Positions 1 to 9,798 are shown, numbered from the stretch's first letter. The stretch: DNA of 64,000 nt from Sulfurivermis fontis (GCF_004001245.1 NZ_AP018724.1:2224501-2288500), one strand, 5' to 3'. Numbers and translations are program-made. Notes: generated by a model from the letters alone, not told the origin.

Positions 1-248
1 CCGATCCGGCCCAGGGCCTCTTCCAGACGGGCGCGCGGGATCTCCAGTTCGGCCATGCTCGTGGCCTGCATGCGATCGAAGCGGTTGGTGTACTCCAGCA
101 CCGCCGCATCACCGCGTTGCTTCACCGCCTGCAGGATCTCGCGCACGACGGCGTTGACCTTGTCGTCGGACACGCCTTCCCAGGCCAGCAGCTGATCCAG
201 CGCCTTCCAGAAATCAGGGGTGGTGGTATCGAGTCGTTTGATGGTCAT
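1..248 (-). CDS. hisD: Histidinol dehydrogenase, N-terminal part (gene cut by window edge)
   Basis: Catalyses the last two steps of histidine synthesis, L-histidinol to L-histidine with two NAD+. Only the first 82 or so residues are present, because the gene leaves the window on the left. The protein starts MTIKRLDTTTPDFWKALDQL and contains the early HisD stretch YTNRFD. The zinc ligands and catalytic histidines lie outside. It follows hisG on the same strand after a 71-bp gap that holds a heptad-repeat element. The order murA-hisG-hisD is common in gamma- and betaproteobacteria. Confidence 0.9.
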   Translation of the reverse strand, partial: MTIKRLDTTTPDFWKALDQLLAWEGVSDDKVNAVVREILQAVKQRGDAAVLEYTNRFDRMQATSMAELEIPRARLEEALGRI

Positions 249-255
249 TTGAAGG

Positions 256-319
256 AAGTTCCAAGTTGCAAGTTGCAAGTTACAAGTGCAGGAAATCTTT
301 TCTCGTCACTCGTAACTTG

Positions 320-331
<12 letters not shown>
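256..331. repeat. Heptad inverted repeat, copy A (hisG-hisD spacer)
   Basis: The left arm (256-292) repeats a 7-bp unit of the type GTTGCAA. The right arm (302-331) repeats the complementary type CTTGTNA or CTCGTNA. The arms can pair as an imperfect stem. The hisG stop codon and its last codons (Ser-His-Lys) lie inside the right arm, so the repeat supplies the end of the hisG reading frame. This copy belongs to a family of at least eleven in the window. Confidence 0.75.
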
Positions 332-2319
<1,988 letters not shown>

Positions 2320-2577
2320 TCAGAAGGACACCTTCAGCTTGCGCTGGGTCTCCCACTCCTGCGGCGTGTAGGCCTTGATGGACAGGGCATGGATGGCGCC
2401 GCTGGTGATGCGATCACCCAGGGTGGCGTACACCAGCTGCTGCTCCTTGACCATGGACAGGCCCTCGAAGGCCGCGCTGATGACAGTGGCGTCGAAGTGG
2501 CTGCCGTCGCCGCTGACGATGGCCTCGCAGCCGGGAATGCCGGCCTCGATGAGGCGCTTGATCTCGCTCGGTTCCAT
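2320..2577 (-). CDS. ibaG: BolA family protein IbaG
   Basis: An 85-residue BolA/YrbA-type protein. Relatives work with monothiol glutaredoxins in Fe-S trafficking and acid resistance. The start MEPSEIKRLIEAGIPGCEAI is chosen because family members begin here; the upstream in-frame extension has no family similarity. The BolA core DGSHFDATVISAAFEGLSMV and the C-terminal segment SGAIHALSIKAYTPQEW are present. Cys17 and the conserved histidines could be Fe-S or glutaredoxin ligands by family analogy. It sits between mlaB and murA as in E. coli, but has its own 133-bp leader with a promoter candidate. Confidence 0.92.
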   Translation of the reverse strand: MEPSEIKRLIEAGIPGCEAIVSGDGSHFDATVISAAFEGLSMVKEQQLVYATLGDRITSGAIHALSIKAYTPQEWETQRKLKVSF

Positions 2578-2615
2578 GGGGGACTCCAAACCATGCCGGA
2601 AAAACAAGGGGAGGA

Positions 2616-2644
2616 ATGATACCCCCTGAACCGCGATTTTGTAA
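2616..2644 (-). promoter_or_regulatory. Candidate sigma-70 promoter for ibaG-murA-hisGD
   Basis: On the minus strand a -10 hexamer TATCAT (2616-2621, five of six matches to TATAAT) lies 17 bp downstream of TTACAA (2639-2644, a weak -35). It lies in the 133-bp gap between mlaB and ibaG, a reasonable place for a second promoter separating the mla genes from ibaG-murA-his. Assigned by eye only. Confidence 0.4.
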
Positions 2645-2710
2645 GCTGGAAAACGGGACGCGGTCCCCGGAAACGCCCGCCGCGGCAAGGGTTGCGCCGC
2701 GCCGACGCCC

Positions 2711-3010
2711 TCAGGCCAGCGCGAGGATGTCGCTCAGGCCCGAGGCGGCGGCGATGGCCCGCATCTGCGCTGGCACCGCCTGGAACTGCAATTCGCACCC
2801 CGCACCGCGTGCCAGACGCAGCCATTCGATGAGCAGGGCCAGGCCGGCGCTGTCGGCGCGACCGACGCCGGACAGATCGACCCGCAGCGGACCGCGGCAG
2901 GCACTGAACAGGGGTTGGCTGGCCGCCAGCAGGGCACCCACCGTGGCGAAGGTCAGATCGCCCGCGACGCGCAGGCCGTCGGCGTCCTTGTCGATGCGCG
3001 GCGTGCTCAC
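2711..3010 (-). CDS. mlaB: STAS-domain protein MlaB
   Basis: Small cytoplasmic STAS protein of 99 residues that binds the MlaF ATPase and stabilises the MlaFEDB phospholipid transporter at the inner membrane. The STAS core VDLSGVGRADSAGLALLIEW contains the conserved D-S-x-G-L/A loop; the serine corresponds to the residue studied in E. coli MlaB. Its start overlaps the mlaD stop by 4 bp, so mlaD and mlaB are directly joined. In E. coli the periplasmic carrier gene mlaC lies between them; here there is no room for it. Confidence 0.9.
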   Translation of the reverse strand: MSTPRIDKDADGLRVAGDLTFATVGALLAASQPLFSACRGPLRVDLSGVGRADSAGLALLIEWLRLARGAGCELQFQAVPAQMRAIAAASGLSDILALA

Positions 3011-3474
3011 TCCTTGCCGGTCTCCGCCTTGTCGAACAGGAACTTGCCGATCATCTGTTCCAGCACCAAGGTGGACTGGGTCAGCTTGATCTCGCCGCCG
3101 TCCTTGAGCACGTCCATATCCCCCCCCGGTTCCAGGCCGACATATTTCTCGCCCACCAGGCCGGAGGTCAGCACGGCGGCGGAGGTATCCGCCGGCAACT
3201 GATCGTAGGCGGCGCCGATACGCATGGACACCACCGCCTGGAAGGTCTGCGGGTCGAACTCGATGGCGGTGACACGGCCGACGCGCACCCCCGCCACCGT
3301 CACCGGCGAACGCACCTTGAGGCCGGAAACATTCTCGAAACGGGCCTTGATGGTATAGCCCTGGTCATCACCCACCACGGTGAGATTGCTCACCTGCATC
3401 GCCAACATGAACAGCGCGGCCAGACCCGCCGCCACGAACACGCCGACCCAAATTTCCACCATTTTCGTCTGCAT
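3007..3474 (-). CDS. mlaD: MlaD, MCE-domain subunit of phospholipid transporter
   Basis: Inner-membrane-anchored substrate-binding subunit of the Mla transporter; forms a hexameric ring with a lipid-conducting pore in the periplasm. It has 155 residues: a single N-terminal membrane segment (about residues 8-28, VGVFVAAGLAALFMLAMQV) followed by one MCE domain with the characteristic FENVSGLKVRSPVTVAGVRV and TSGLVGEKYVGLEPGG. The shortish C-terminal helix TLVLEQMIGKFLF matches the pore-lining helix. It overlaps mlaE by 1 bp and mlaB by 4 bp. Confidence 0.95.
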   Translation of the reverse strand: MQTKMVEIWVGVFVAAGLAALFMLAMQVSNLTVVGDDQGYTIKARFENVSGLKVRSPVTVAGVRVGRVTAIEFDPQTFQAVVSMRIGAAYDQLPADTSAAVLTSGLVGEKYVGLEPGGDMDVLKDGGEIKLTQSTLVLEQMIGKFLFDKAETGKE

Positions 3475-4259
3475 CAGTCCACTCCGAACATCAGGGCCGT
3501 CAACACGAAGTCCAGTCCCAGCACCGCCAGCGAGGAATGCACCACGGTACGGGTCGTCGCCCGGCTCACCCCTTCCGAGGTGGGCACGGCGTCATATCCC
3601 TCGAACACGGCGATCCAGGTCACCACCGCGCCGAATACCAGGCTCTTGATCACGCCGTTCATCACGTCATCGTCGAAATCCACCATCGACTGCATCTGCG
3701 ACCAGTAGCTGCCCTCGTCCACACCGAGCAGGCCGACACCGACGAAATAGCCGCCGTAGACACCGACCAGGCTGAAGATGGCCGCCAGCAGCGGCATGGC
3801 GAGGAAACCGCCGAGGAAGCGCGGCGCCAGCACCCGCTTCACCGGGTCCACCGCCATCATCTCCATGCCGGACAACTGCTCGGTGGCCTTCATCAGGCCG
3901 ATCTCGGCGGTGAGGGCCGAACCGGCACGGCCGGCGAACAACAGGGCCGTCACCACCGGACCCAGCTCGCGCACCAGGGTCAGCGCAATCACCGGACCGA
4001 GCGACGCCTCGGCGCCGAAGTCTACCAGGGTGTTGTACAGCTGCAGGCCCAGCACCATGCCGACGAAGGTGCCGGACACCACGATGATGAGCAGGGACAG
4101 CACACCGATGGAGTACACCTGCTGCACCACCAGCCGCGGCCGCAGCACCAGGCCCGGCACACCGCGCAGCAGCGCCAGTAGCAGCAGGTGGCCGCGCCCG
4201 AGGCGCTCGAAGAAGCTCAGGCCGTGACGGCCCAGTTGCGCCAGCCAGTCCAGCATCAA
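3474..4259 (-). CDS. mlaE: MlaE, permease subunit of phospholipid transporter
   Basis: Integral membrane permease of the MlaFEDB complex, 261 residues with about five to six hydrophobic segments. Family motifs [20 protein letters not shown] and [20 protein letters not shown] are clear; the second is the EQL/coupling-helix region that contacts MlaF. It overlaps mlaF by 4 bp and mlaD by 1 bp, indicating tightly coupled translation of a fixed-stoichiometry complex. Confidence 0.96.
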   Translation of the reverse strand: MMLDWLAQLGRHGLSFFERLGRGHLLLLALLRGVPGLVLRPRLVVQQVYSIGVLSLLIIVVSGTFVGMVLGLQLYNTLVDFGAEASLGPVIALTLVRELGPVVTALLFAGRAGSALTAEIGLMKATEQLSGMEMMAVDPVKRVLAPRFLGGFLAMPLLAAIFSLVGVYGGYFVGVGLLGVDEGSYWSQMQSMVDFDDDVMNGVIKSLVFGAVVTWIAVFEGYDAVPTSEGVSRATTRTVVHSSLAVLGLDFVLTALMFGVD

Positions 4260-5080
4260 ACCCTCCCCTCGCGCCCGGCCAGCAGGTCCTCGGCATAGGG
4301 CGCGGCGCGGTAATGGAACGGCACCGGCCCGTCGGGCAGCCCCTGCAGGAACTGCTGCGCCCAGTCGGAACTGGAACGTTCCAGTTCGGCCGGTGTACCG
4401 TGCGCCACCACCTTGCCGCCGGACAGCAGGTAGATATAGTCGGAAATGGCCGCCGTCTCCTGCACGTCATGGGAGACGATGATCGAAGTCAGCCCCAGGG
4501 CGTCGTTGAGGGAACGGATCAACTTCACCAGCACACCCATGGAGATGGGGTCCTGCCCGGTGAACGGCTCGTCATACATGATCATCATCGGGTCCAGGGC
4601 GATGGCGCGGGCCAGGGCGACGCGGCGCGCCATGCCGCCGGACAGCTCGTTGGCCATCAGGCCGCGCGCGCCGCGCAGGCCGACGGCCTCCAACTTCATC
4701 AATACCAGGTCGCGGATCATCGACTCCGGCAGGTCGGTGTGCTCGCGCAACGGAAAGGCGACGTTTTCGTAAACGTTGAGGTCGGTGAGCAGGGCGCCGG
4801 ACTGGAACAGCATGCCCATGCGCTTGCGCAGGTCATACAGCGCACGATGGCTGAGGCGGTGCACGTCCTGGCCATCGACGGTGATGCTGCCGGCGTCGGG
4901 CCGCAACTGGCCGCCGATGAGCTTGAGCAGGGTGGTCTTGCCGGTGCCGCTCGGCCCCATGATGGCGGTGACCTGGCCGCGGCGGATATCGAGGTCGACG
5001 CCGTCGAAGATGGGGCGGCTGCCGCGCGCAAAGCGCAGCCCGCGAATCTGTACCAGCGGTGAATTCGAGTCTTCGGTCAT
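4256..5080 (-). CDS. mlaF: MlaF, ATPase subunit of phospholipid transporter
   Basis: ABC ATPase of the Mla inner-membrane transporter, 274 residues. Visible motifs: Walker [11 protein letters not shown]-loop [10 protein letters not shown], signature [14 protein letters not shown], Walker [13 protein letters not shown] and H-loop IIVSHDV. The C-terminal extension (after [20 protein letters not shown]) corresponds to the segment that docks on the neighbouring ATPase in known MlaF structures. The start [15 protein letters not shown] is the only sensible in-frame ATG, yet no Shine-Dalgarno precedes it. A strong one (AAGGAG) instead precedes an out-of-frame ATG 28 nt upstream, with a hairpin in between. 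Confidence 0.95.
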   Translation of the reverse strand: MTEDSNSPLVQIRGLRFARGSRPIFDGVDLDIRRGQVTAIMGPSGTGKTTLLKLIGGQLRPDAGSITVDGQDVHRLSHRALYDLRKRMGMLFQSGALLTDLNVYENVAFPLREHTDLPESMIRDLVLMKLEAVGLRGARGLMANELSGGMARRVALARAIALDPMMIMYDEPFTGQDPISMGVLVKLIRSLNDALGLTSIIVSHDVQETAAISDYIYLLSGGKVVAHGTPAELERSSSDWAQQFLQGLPDGPVPFHYRAAPYAEDLLAGREGRV

Positions 5081-5082
5081 AT

Positions 5083-5106
5083 AAACAAAAGGCCCCGGCG
5101 GGGGCC
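5083..5106 (-). terminator. Terminator-like hairpin immediately upstream of the mlaF start
   Basis: On the minus strand GGCCCC-CGCC-GGGGCC forms a 6-bp GC stem with a 4-nt loop (5091-5106), followed by TTTTGTTT. It could end transcription from the DUF72/toxin side, or act as an attenuator for the mla operon. It lies between a well-placed Shine-Dalgarno plus ATG (ATG at 5108) and the mlaF ATG (5080), so translation of the short upstream frame would run straight through it. Confidence 0.6.
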
Positions 5107-5156
5107 ATGCGACGCTCCTTGTTGAGGCGGCAGTGTCGACGACTTGCGCCGCGCCG

Positions 5157-5606
5157 TCAACCGTAGCGACCGAGCAATTGTGTGATGGTCTGCGCCGTGC
5201 GCAGGACTTGCAGCGACGGCGGCGCACCGACCACCAGCAGCACGCCATCCGCCGGCAGCCCCTCGATCAGCCCGCGCAGGGTGGCGGCATCGGCTCCGCC
5301 CTCCCAGCGCACCACCGGCAATCCGCCCGCGCCCGCCACGCCGCCGTAGCGCCCGCCCAGGGCCGCGGTCAATTCCAGCGGCGGGACAATGTCCGCGCCC
5401 TCCAACAAAAAGCGAAACCCCTCCGCCGTATCCGCCGCCCATTGCGCCGCCGTCGCCACATCGGCCCGGCGCCACAGCGCCGCCGGGACCACCACGGCAC
5501 GGAATTCGTTGGCGTAATAGGTCAGCCGCCACTCGGGCGGCAGGTCGTCGGGATAGAAGGTACCGGACCAGCCGGCGTGGTCCCAACCGAGGGAGGCGAT
5601 GTACAT
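5157..5606 (-). CDS. Short DUF72 (YecE-like) protein
   Basis: 149 residues beginning MYIASLGWDHAGWSGTFYPD, which matches the DUF72 opening (Y-I-G-x-x-G-W-x-x-G-x-F-Y-P) followed by LTYYANEFRAVVV. Full DUF72 proteins are TIM-barrel-like and about 240-280 residues. This one is much shorter, lacks most of the middle, and keeps an end resembling VLRTAQTITQLLGRYG. It may be a truncated or strongly reduced version. It lies 5 bp after the ParE-like toxin gene on the same strand. Function unknown. Confidence 0.6.
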   Translation of the reverse strand: MYIASLGWDHAGWSGTFYPDDLPPEWRLTYYANEFRAVVVPAALWRRADVATAAQWAADTAEGFRFLLEGADIVPPLELTAALGGRYGGVAGAGGLPVVRWEGGADAATLRGLIEGLPADGVLLVVGAPPSLQVLRTAQTITQLLGRYG

Positions 5607-5611
5607 GCGTA

Positions 5612-5902
5612 TTACCAGCGTTGCGGCGGCTTGCGGGAGGCATGAAACACGCGCAGGATTTCGATGCATTGCAGGCGCGGATTCACGCGATAGGGGATAA
5701 GGTAACGCCTCCGGTTGATCACCAATTCGCGGGTACCGTGGATGCGACCGGGTTGTCCCAGCGCCGGGTTCTCCGCCAACAGGCTGACCGCCTGCCAAAT
5801 GCGTTGCACCACCATGCGCGCAGCCGCCGGATCCTCGCGGGCAACGTAAGAGGCTTCCTGCTCAAGATTGCCAAGCGCCTTGCGCAGCCATCTAATCTCC
5901 AT
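5612..5902 (-). CDS. ParE/RelE-family toxin
   Basis: A 96-residue protein with the RelE/ParE fold pattern: N-terminal MEIRWLRKALGNLEQEASYV, a helix with DPAAARMVVQRIWQAVSLLA, the characteristic NPALGQPGRIHGTRELVI, then RRYLIPYRVNPRLQCIEILRVFHASR. The C-terminal IEILRVFHASR matches the ParE consensus. Its start overlaps the end of the upstream antitoxin gene by 11 bp, the usual antitoxin-toxin order. ParE homologues poison DNA gyrase and RelE homologues cut mRNA; overall pattern favours ParE-like. Confidence 0.85.
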   Translation of the reverse strand: MEIRWLRKALGNLEQEASYVAREDPAAARMVVQRIWQAVSLLAENPALGQPGRIHGTRELVINRRRYLIPYRVNPRLQCIEILRVFHASRKPPQRW

Positions 5903-6134
5903 TCACGCCCCACCGCCCAAGCACGTCATTGACCTCCTCTGCCGAAGCGAAGTCCCCCGCATCCGCCTCCTGCAAAGCGGCCTGGATCTCCCGGATCTGC
6001 CATTCGTTCAGTTCAACGAACTCACGTATCGCTTCGGCGGCCAAAAACGATTTGGAACGGTGGGTCGCCGCCGCCAAGTGTTCCAGCCGCTCCTTCAAAT
6101 CGGGTTCCAATCGGACGGTCATCGTCGTAGACAT
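5892..6134 (-). CDS. Ribbon-helix-helix antitoxin
   Basis: 80 residues. The N-terminal TMTVRLEPDLKERLEHLAAA forms the RHH strand-helix, followed by THRSKSFLAAEAIREFVELN as helix 2, typical of CopG/ParD-type DNA-binding antitoxins. The acidic C-terminal tail (EADAGDFASAEEVNDVLGRW) would wrap the toxin. It precedes and overlaps the ParE-like toxin gene. Such antitoxins usually repress their own promoter, which would lie in 6135-6200. The pair sits in the middle of what is otherwise a conserved mla-yrbG-kdsD neighbourhood, so it is likely an acquired cassette. Confidence 0.85.
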   Translation of the reverse strand: MSTTMTVRLEPDLKERLEHLAAATHRSKSFLAAEAIREFVELNEWQIREIQAALQEADAGDFASAEEVNDVLGRWGVNGD

Positions 6135-6205
6135 GGCTTACCCCTCGCAGGTACTCTAATGTGTACATCCTAGCACACGGTCCTGATTCAGGAAAAACCG
6201 GCCCG

Positions 6206-6238
6206 CTTGCAACTTGTCACTTGAAACTTGAAACTGCC
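6206..6238. repeat. Heptad repeat, copy B (single arm)
   Basis: Four consecutive 7-bp units of the NNACTTG type (for example TCACTTG, AAACTTG) end 4-5 nt before the ATG of the zinc-ribbon gene. No matching opposite arm is visible upstream, so this is a half copy. It is also the one copy not placed just after a stop codon: it lies between two divergent genes. Confidence 0.65.
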
Positions 6239-6242
6239 CCTC

Positions 6243-6428
6243 ATGGGTGAAATCCTCAAATTCAAGCGTCCCTCCCCCGCCGAAAAGCACAAGGGCAAGA
6301 CCCTGTGCAAGAGCGGCTTTCACCGCTGGGAAGTGCAGAAAGAACAGCCCTTCGACGTCAAGCTGGGCCGGCTGGTAACCCTGTACCGCTGCGCCCGCTG
6401 CGGCGCCACCAGAACCGAGGCGAAATAG
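6243..6428 (+). CDS. Small zinc-ribbon-like protein
   Basis: 61 residues starting MGEILKFKRPSPAEKHKGKT. Two potential metal-binding clusters are visible: CKSGFHRW near residues 21-28, and CARCG near residue 52. The arrangement C-x4-H...C-x2-C resembles small zinc-ribbon domains. No other domain is recognisable and no function can be assigned. An in-frame TTG 15 nt upstream falls inside a heptad repeat, so the ATG at 6243 is preferred. It lies 83 bp upstream of mlaA on the same strand. Confidence 0.65.
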   Translation: MGEILKFKRPSPAEKHKGKTLCKSGFHRWEVQKEQPFDVKLGRLVTLYRCARCGATRTEAK

Positions 6429-6511
6429 CCGGGTTTCAGGTTTGGGGAAAAATAAGGTAAGGTGCCGCTCGTTCCGCGTGACAGCCAACACCAACCAGAA
6501 AGCCTCCGACC

Positions 6512-7258
6512 TTGAATCCGCGTCTTCTCCTCCTGCCCCTGCTCCTCGCCCTCACCGGCTGCGCCACCGTGCCCGGCGAGCGCGACCCACGCGATCCCTG
6601 GGAGAGCTTCAACCGCGGCATGTACGACTTCAACACCGATTTCGACAACAAGATTCTCAAGCCGGTGGCCGAGGGCTACGTCAACGTGGTGCCGCAGACG
6701 GCGCGCACCGGCGTGTCCAACTTCTTCAGCAACCTGGGCGACGTGGTGGTGCTGGCCAACGACCTGCTGCAATTCAAGCTGCGCCAGGCGGCCTCGGACT
6801 TCTCGCGCCTGGTGTGGAACAGCACGGTGGGCCTGGCCGGCCTCATCGATGTCGCCACCCCCATGGGGCTGCCCAAGCACGACGAGGATTTCGGCCAGAC
6901 CCTCGGCCACTGGGGTGTCGGCTCCGGCCCTTATCTGGTGCTGCCCTTCCTCGGCCCCAGTTCGCTGCGCGACGGCACCGGCCTGGCAGTGGATCGAAGC
7001 CAGTTCAACCTCGTCAACGAAGTGGAGAGCGACGGTGCCCGCTATACGCTCATCGGTCTTGAGGCCGTGGATACCCGCGCCAGCCTGCTGCACACCACCC
7101 GCCTGCTGGAGCAAGGCGCCCTCGACCCCTATCTATTCCTGCGCGAATCCTATCTGCAGATGCGGGAAAACCTGGTCTACGATGGCAACCCGCCGGCGCC
7201 CGCCTTCGACCTGGACGAATTCGACGATCTGCCGCCGGATGAACCGATGGCGCAGTAA
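6512..7258 (+). CDS. mlaA: Outer-membrane lipoprotein MlaA (VacJ)
   Basis: Outer-membrane component of phospholipid trafficking; in E. coli it forms a donut-shaped channel in the inner leaflet and works with porins. 248 residues with a lipoprotein signal: MNPRLLLLPLLLALTGC, lipobox LTGC with Cys17. Family segments DPWESFNRGMYDFN, NVVPQTARTGVSNFFSNLGD and GHWGVGSGPYLVLPFLGPSS are diagnostic. The start is TTG. In E. coli mlaA is far from mlaFEDCB; here it is only 1.4 kb away, diverging from the operon with the toxin-antitoxin island in between. Confidence 0.95.
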   Translation: MNPRLLLLPLLLALTGCATVPGERDPRDPWESFNRGMYDFNTDFDNKILKPVAEGYVNVVPQTARTGVSNFFSNLGDVVVLANDLLQFKLRQAASDFSRLVWNSTVGLAGLIDVATPMGLPKHDEDFGQTLGHWGVGSGPYLVLPFLGPSSLRDGTGLAVDRSQFNLVNEVESDGARYTLIGLEAVDTRASLLHTTRLLEQGALDPYLFLRESYLQMRENLVYDGNPPAPAFDLDEFDDLPPDEPMAQ

Positions 7259-7285
7259 CTGCCGTGCACCGGCGCCCGGCGGGAA

Positions 7286-7424
7286 GGACGAAGAACACAG
7301 GTACGAGGGGCGAGAGATCGAGCGCGCCGCGCGCAGCCCACATCAACCGTCGCGCTGCGCTACATCCCTTCGTACCTCATCCCTTGCCCCGCGTGCCTGT
7401 GTTCTTCGTATCTCGTAGCTGTCT
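7286..7424. repeat. Heptad inverted repeat, copy C (after mlaA)
   Basis: A long imperfect inverted repeat starting 28 nt after the mlaA stop. The outer arms contain a perfect 14-bp match (ACGAAGAACACAGG and its complement). The next portion uses 7-bp units such as GTACGAG on the left and CTCGTAG-like units on the right. The core is rich in GCGC. It could fold into a stem of more than 50 bp with mismatches and may act as a 3' end for mlaA mRNA. Confidence 0.75.
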
Positions 7425-7469
7425 TCTTGTGGCAGAATGCCCGGCTTCAACCCCTTTGAACCACTGACC

Positions 7470-8462
7470 ATGCTCTGGACCTCGTTTCTAGCCATCCTCG
7501 GCGGCTTCGTGCTGCTGGTGTGGGGCGCCGACCGTTTCGTCACCGGCGCCGCCGCCACCGCCCGCAACCTGGGCGTATCGCCCCTGATCATCGGCCTGAC
7601 CATCGTCGGCTTCGGCACCTCGGCGCCGGAGATGCTGGTCTCGGCCATGGCCGCCTGGGCCGGCAATCCCGGCATCGCGGTGGGCAATGCCATCGGCTCC
7701 AACATCACCAATGTCGGCCTGGTGCTCGGCCTCACCGCCCTGCTCAGCCCCCTGACGGTGAAGTCGGAGACCCTGCGCCGCGAGTTCCCCATCCTGTTCG
7801 CCGTCACCACCCTGGCCCTGATCCTGCTGCTGGATGGCGAGCTCAGCCGTAGCGACGGCGTGATCCTGCTGGCCGGTTTCGGCCTGATGGTTTACTGGCT
7901 GGTGAGTCTGGGCCTGCGTGAGCGTGCCTGCGACCCGGCGCTGCAAACCTGCGACCCGATACAGGACGAATTCGCCGAGGAGATCCCCGCCGACATGCCC
8001 ATGGGCCGCGCCCTGTTCTGGGTGGCGCTGGGCCTCGTGGTGCTGCTGCTCAGCTCGCGCCTGTTGGTGTGGGGCGCGGTCAACGTGGCGCAGTATTTCG
8101 GTGTGTCCGACCTCATCATCGGCCTGACCATCGTCGCCATCGGCACCAGCCTGCCGGAACTGGCCGCCTCCGTCGCCGGCGCCCTCAAGGGGGAGGACGA
8201 CATTGCCATCGGTAACGTGTTGGGCTCCAATATGTTCAATCTGTTGGCCGTGCTCGGCCTGCCCGGTCTGATCAGACCCCTGGCGACCCCGAACGGCGTG
8301 ATGGAGCGTGACTTCCCCATCATGTTCGGCTTCACCGTGCTGCTGTTCGCCTTCGCCTACGGCTTCCGCGGCCAGGGCCGCATCAACCGGCCGGAGGGCG
8401 GTATCCTGCTGGCCGGTTTCTTGGCCTATCTGGGCCTGTTGTTCCATGCCAGCACCCAGTAA
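7470..8462 (+). CDS. yrbG: Calcium/sodium antiporter (YrbG/CaxA family)
   Basis: 330 residues with about ten hydrophobic segments in two homologous halves. Each half carries the alpha-repeat motif of the Ca2+:cation antiporter superfamily: [12 protein letters not shown] with [10 protein letters not shown], and [12 protein letters not shown] with [10 protein letters not shown]. The acidic residues in the PEM/PEL motifs bind the cation. The start [12 protein letters not shown] is preferred over the upstream in-frame ATG at 7437, which overlaps the repeat region. In E. coli yrbG lies next to mlaF and kdsD; here it keeps its place before kdsD. Confidence 0.93.
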   Translation: MLWTSFLAILGGFVLLVWGADRFVTGAAATARNLGVSPLIIGLTIVGFGTSAPEMLVSAMAAWAGNPGIAVGNAIGSNITNVGLVLGLTALLSPLTVKSETLRREFPILFAVTTLALILLLDGELSRSDGVILLAGFGLMVYWLVSLGLRERACDPALQTCDPIQDEFAEEIPADMPMGRALFWVALGLVVLLLSSRLLVWGAVNVAQYFGVSDLIIGLTIVAIGTSLPELAASVAGALKGEDDIAIGNVLGSNMFNLLAVLGLPGLIRPLATPNGVMERDFPIMFGFTVLLFAFAYGFRGQGRINRPEGGILLAGFLAYLGLLFHASTQ

Positions 8463-8474
8463 GGAGGCAGTCCC

Positions 8475-8675
8475 ATGCAAACGGAAGAGTTCAGCGTGCA
8501 AAACGTCAAATGCGGCGGCTGCGTCGCCAACATCCACAACGGCCTCCAAGGACTGCCCGGCGTCAGCGCCGTGGAGGTGACGCTGGCGGGACAAGTGACG
8601 GTGCGTGGCGAAGGACTGGATCGCGCCGCCCTCACCGCCAAGCTGGCCGAACTGGGCTATCCGGTGGCCGGATGA
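8475..8675 (+). CDS. Heavy-metal-associated (HMA) domain protein
   Basis: 66 residues forming a complete HMA ferredoxin-like fold. The metal-binding loop is [10 protein letters not shown], with the C-x2-C pair near residues 13-16. Such proteins (CopZ/Atx1 type) carry Cu+ or other soft metals. A strong Shine-Dalgarno (AAGGAGG) lies about 8 nt upstream. The stop overlaps the kdsD start by 4 bp, so the two are translationally coupled. No metal ATPase is nearby, and an HMA protein is not part of the enteric kds operon. Confidence 0.85.
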   Translation: MQTEEFSVQNVKCGGCVANIHNGLQGLPGVSAVEVTLAGQVTVRGEGLDRAALTAKLAELGYPVAG

Positions 8676-9658
8676 CGCGCCCCGCCGACGACGACAAGCT
8701 GCAGCAGCTCGGCCGCGCAGTGCTGGAGACCGAGGCCGCGGCGGTAGCCGCCCTCAGCGGTCGCATCGATGCCGGCTTCGCCCGCGCCTGCCGCCACCTG
8801 CTGGCCTGCGAGGGCCGCATCGTGGTCACCGGCATGGGCAAGTCCGGCCACATCGGCGCCAAGATCGCCGCCACCCTGGCCAGCACCGGCTCGCCGGCCT
8901 TCTTCGTCCACCCCGGCGAGGCCAGCCACGGCGATCTCGGCATGATCACCCCCAAGGACGTGGTGCTGGCCCTGTCCAACTCGGGCGAAACCGAGGAGAT
9001 CCTCACCATCCTGCCCCTGCTCAAGCGCCTCGGTGTGCCACTCATCACCCTCACCGGCAACCCGCGCTCGCGCCTGGCCAAGGCCGCCGAGGTCAACCTG
9101 GATGTCAGCGTGGCCAAGGAGGCCTGTCCGCTGGGCCTGGCCCCCACCGCCAGCACCACCGCCACCTTGGCCATGGGCGATGCCCTGGCCGTGGCCCTGC
9201 TGGAGGCGCGCGGCTTCACCGCCGAAGACTTCGCCCTGTCCCATCCGGCCGGCAGCCTGGGCCGGCGCCTCTTGCTGCGCATCGAGGACATCATGCACAC
9301 CGGCGAGAGCATTCCCCGCGTCGGCGCGGAGGCGTCGCTGCGCGACGCCCTGCTGGAAATGACGCGCAAGGGGCTGGGCATGACCGCGGTGGTGGACGAG
9401 CGCGGCCGCATCATCGGCATCTTCACTGACGGCGACCTGCGCCGCCTGCTCGATCACGGCGAGGTTTCCATCGCCGGCATGCAGGTGGCCCAGGTGATGA
9501 CCCGCGGCTGCACCACCGTCCGCGCCGACCTGCTCGCCGCCGAGGCACTGCGCATCATGGACGAGAAGCGCATCAACGCCCTGCCGGTGGTCGACGCCGA
9601 CGGCGTGCTGTGCGGAGCCATCAACATGCATGACCTGCTGCGCGCCGGCGTCGTGTAG
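8672..9658 (+). CDS. kdsD: D-arabinose 5-phosphate isomerase
   Basis: Converts ribulose 5-phosphate to arabinose 5-phosphate, the precursor of Kdo for lipopolysaccharide. 328 residues, the same length as E. coli KdsD. The N-terminal SIS domain (about 40-175) shows [31 protein letters not shown] and [10 protein letters not shown]. Two C-terminal CBS domains follow (about 205-325), with [20 protein letters not shown] and [20 protein letters not shown]. The ATG overlaps the HMA gene by 4 bp. Confidence 0.97.
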   Translation: MTRPADDDKLQQLGRAVLETEAAAVAALSGRIDAGFARACRHLLACEGRIVVTGMGKSGHIGAKIAATLASTGSPAFFVHPGEASHGDLGMITPKDVVLALSNSGETEEILTILPLLKRLGVPLITLTGNPRSRLAKAAEVNLDVSVAKEACPLGLAPTASTTATLAMGDALAVALLEARGFTAEDFALSHPAGSLGRRLLLRIEDIMHTGESIPRVGAEASLRDALLEMTRKGLGMTAVVDERGRIIGIFTDGDLRRLLDHGEVSIAGMQVAQVMTRGCTTVRADLLAAEALRIMDEKRINALPVVDADGVLCGAINMHDLLRAGVV

Positions 9659-9663
9659 CGACG

Positions 9664-9785
9664 CAGGTACGAGATAACAAGCTACGAGGGACGAGGAATG
9701 AGTCGCTACGCGACAATCTTCTATAAACACACGCGCGCAGCGCACCCCGGCCTCGTGTCTCGTACCTTGTCCCTCGTACCTTGTT
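9664..9785. repeat. Heptad inverted repeat, copy D (kdsD-kdsC spacer)
   Basis: Begins 5 nt after the kdsD stop. The left arm has units such as GTACGAG and GGACGAG. The right arm has five exact-phase 7-bp units of the type CTCGTAC or CTTGTCC (9751-9785). The core contains complementary GCGC-rich stretches and an AAACAC-containing loop shared with copies F and G. The repeat fills almost the whole kdsD-kdsC gap. Confidence 0.8.
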
Positions 9786-9798
9786 TTGGGGTTATGTG

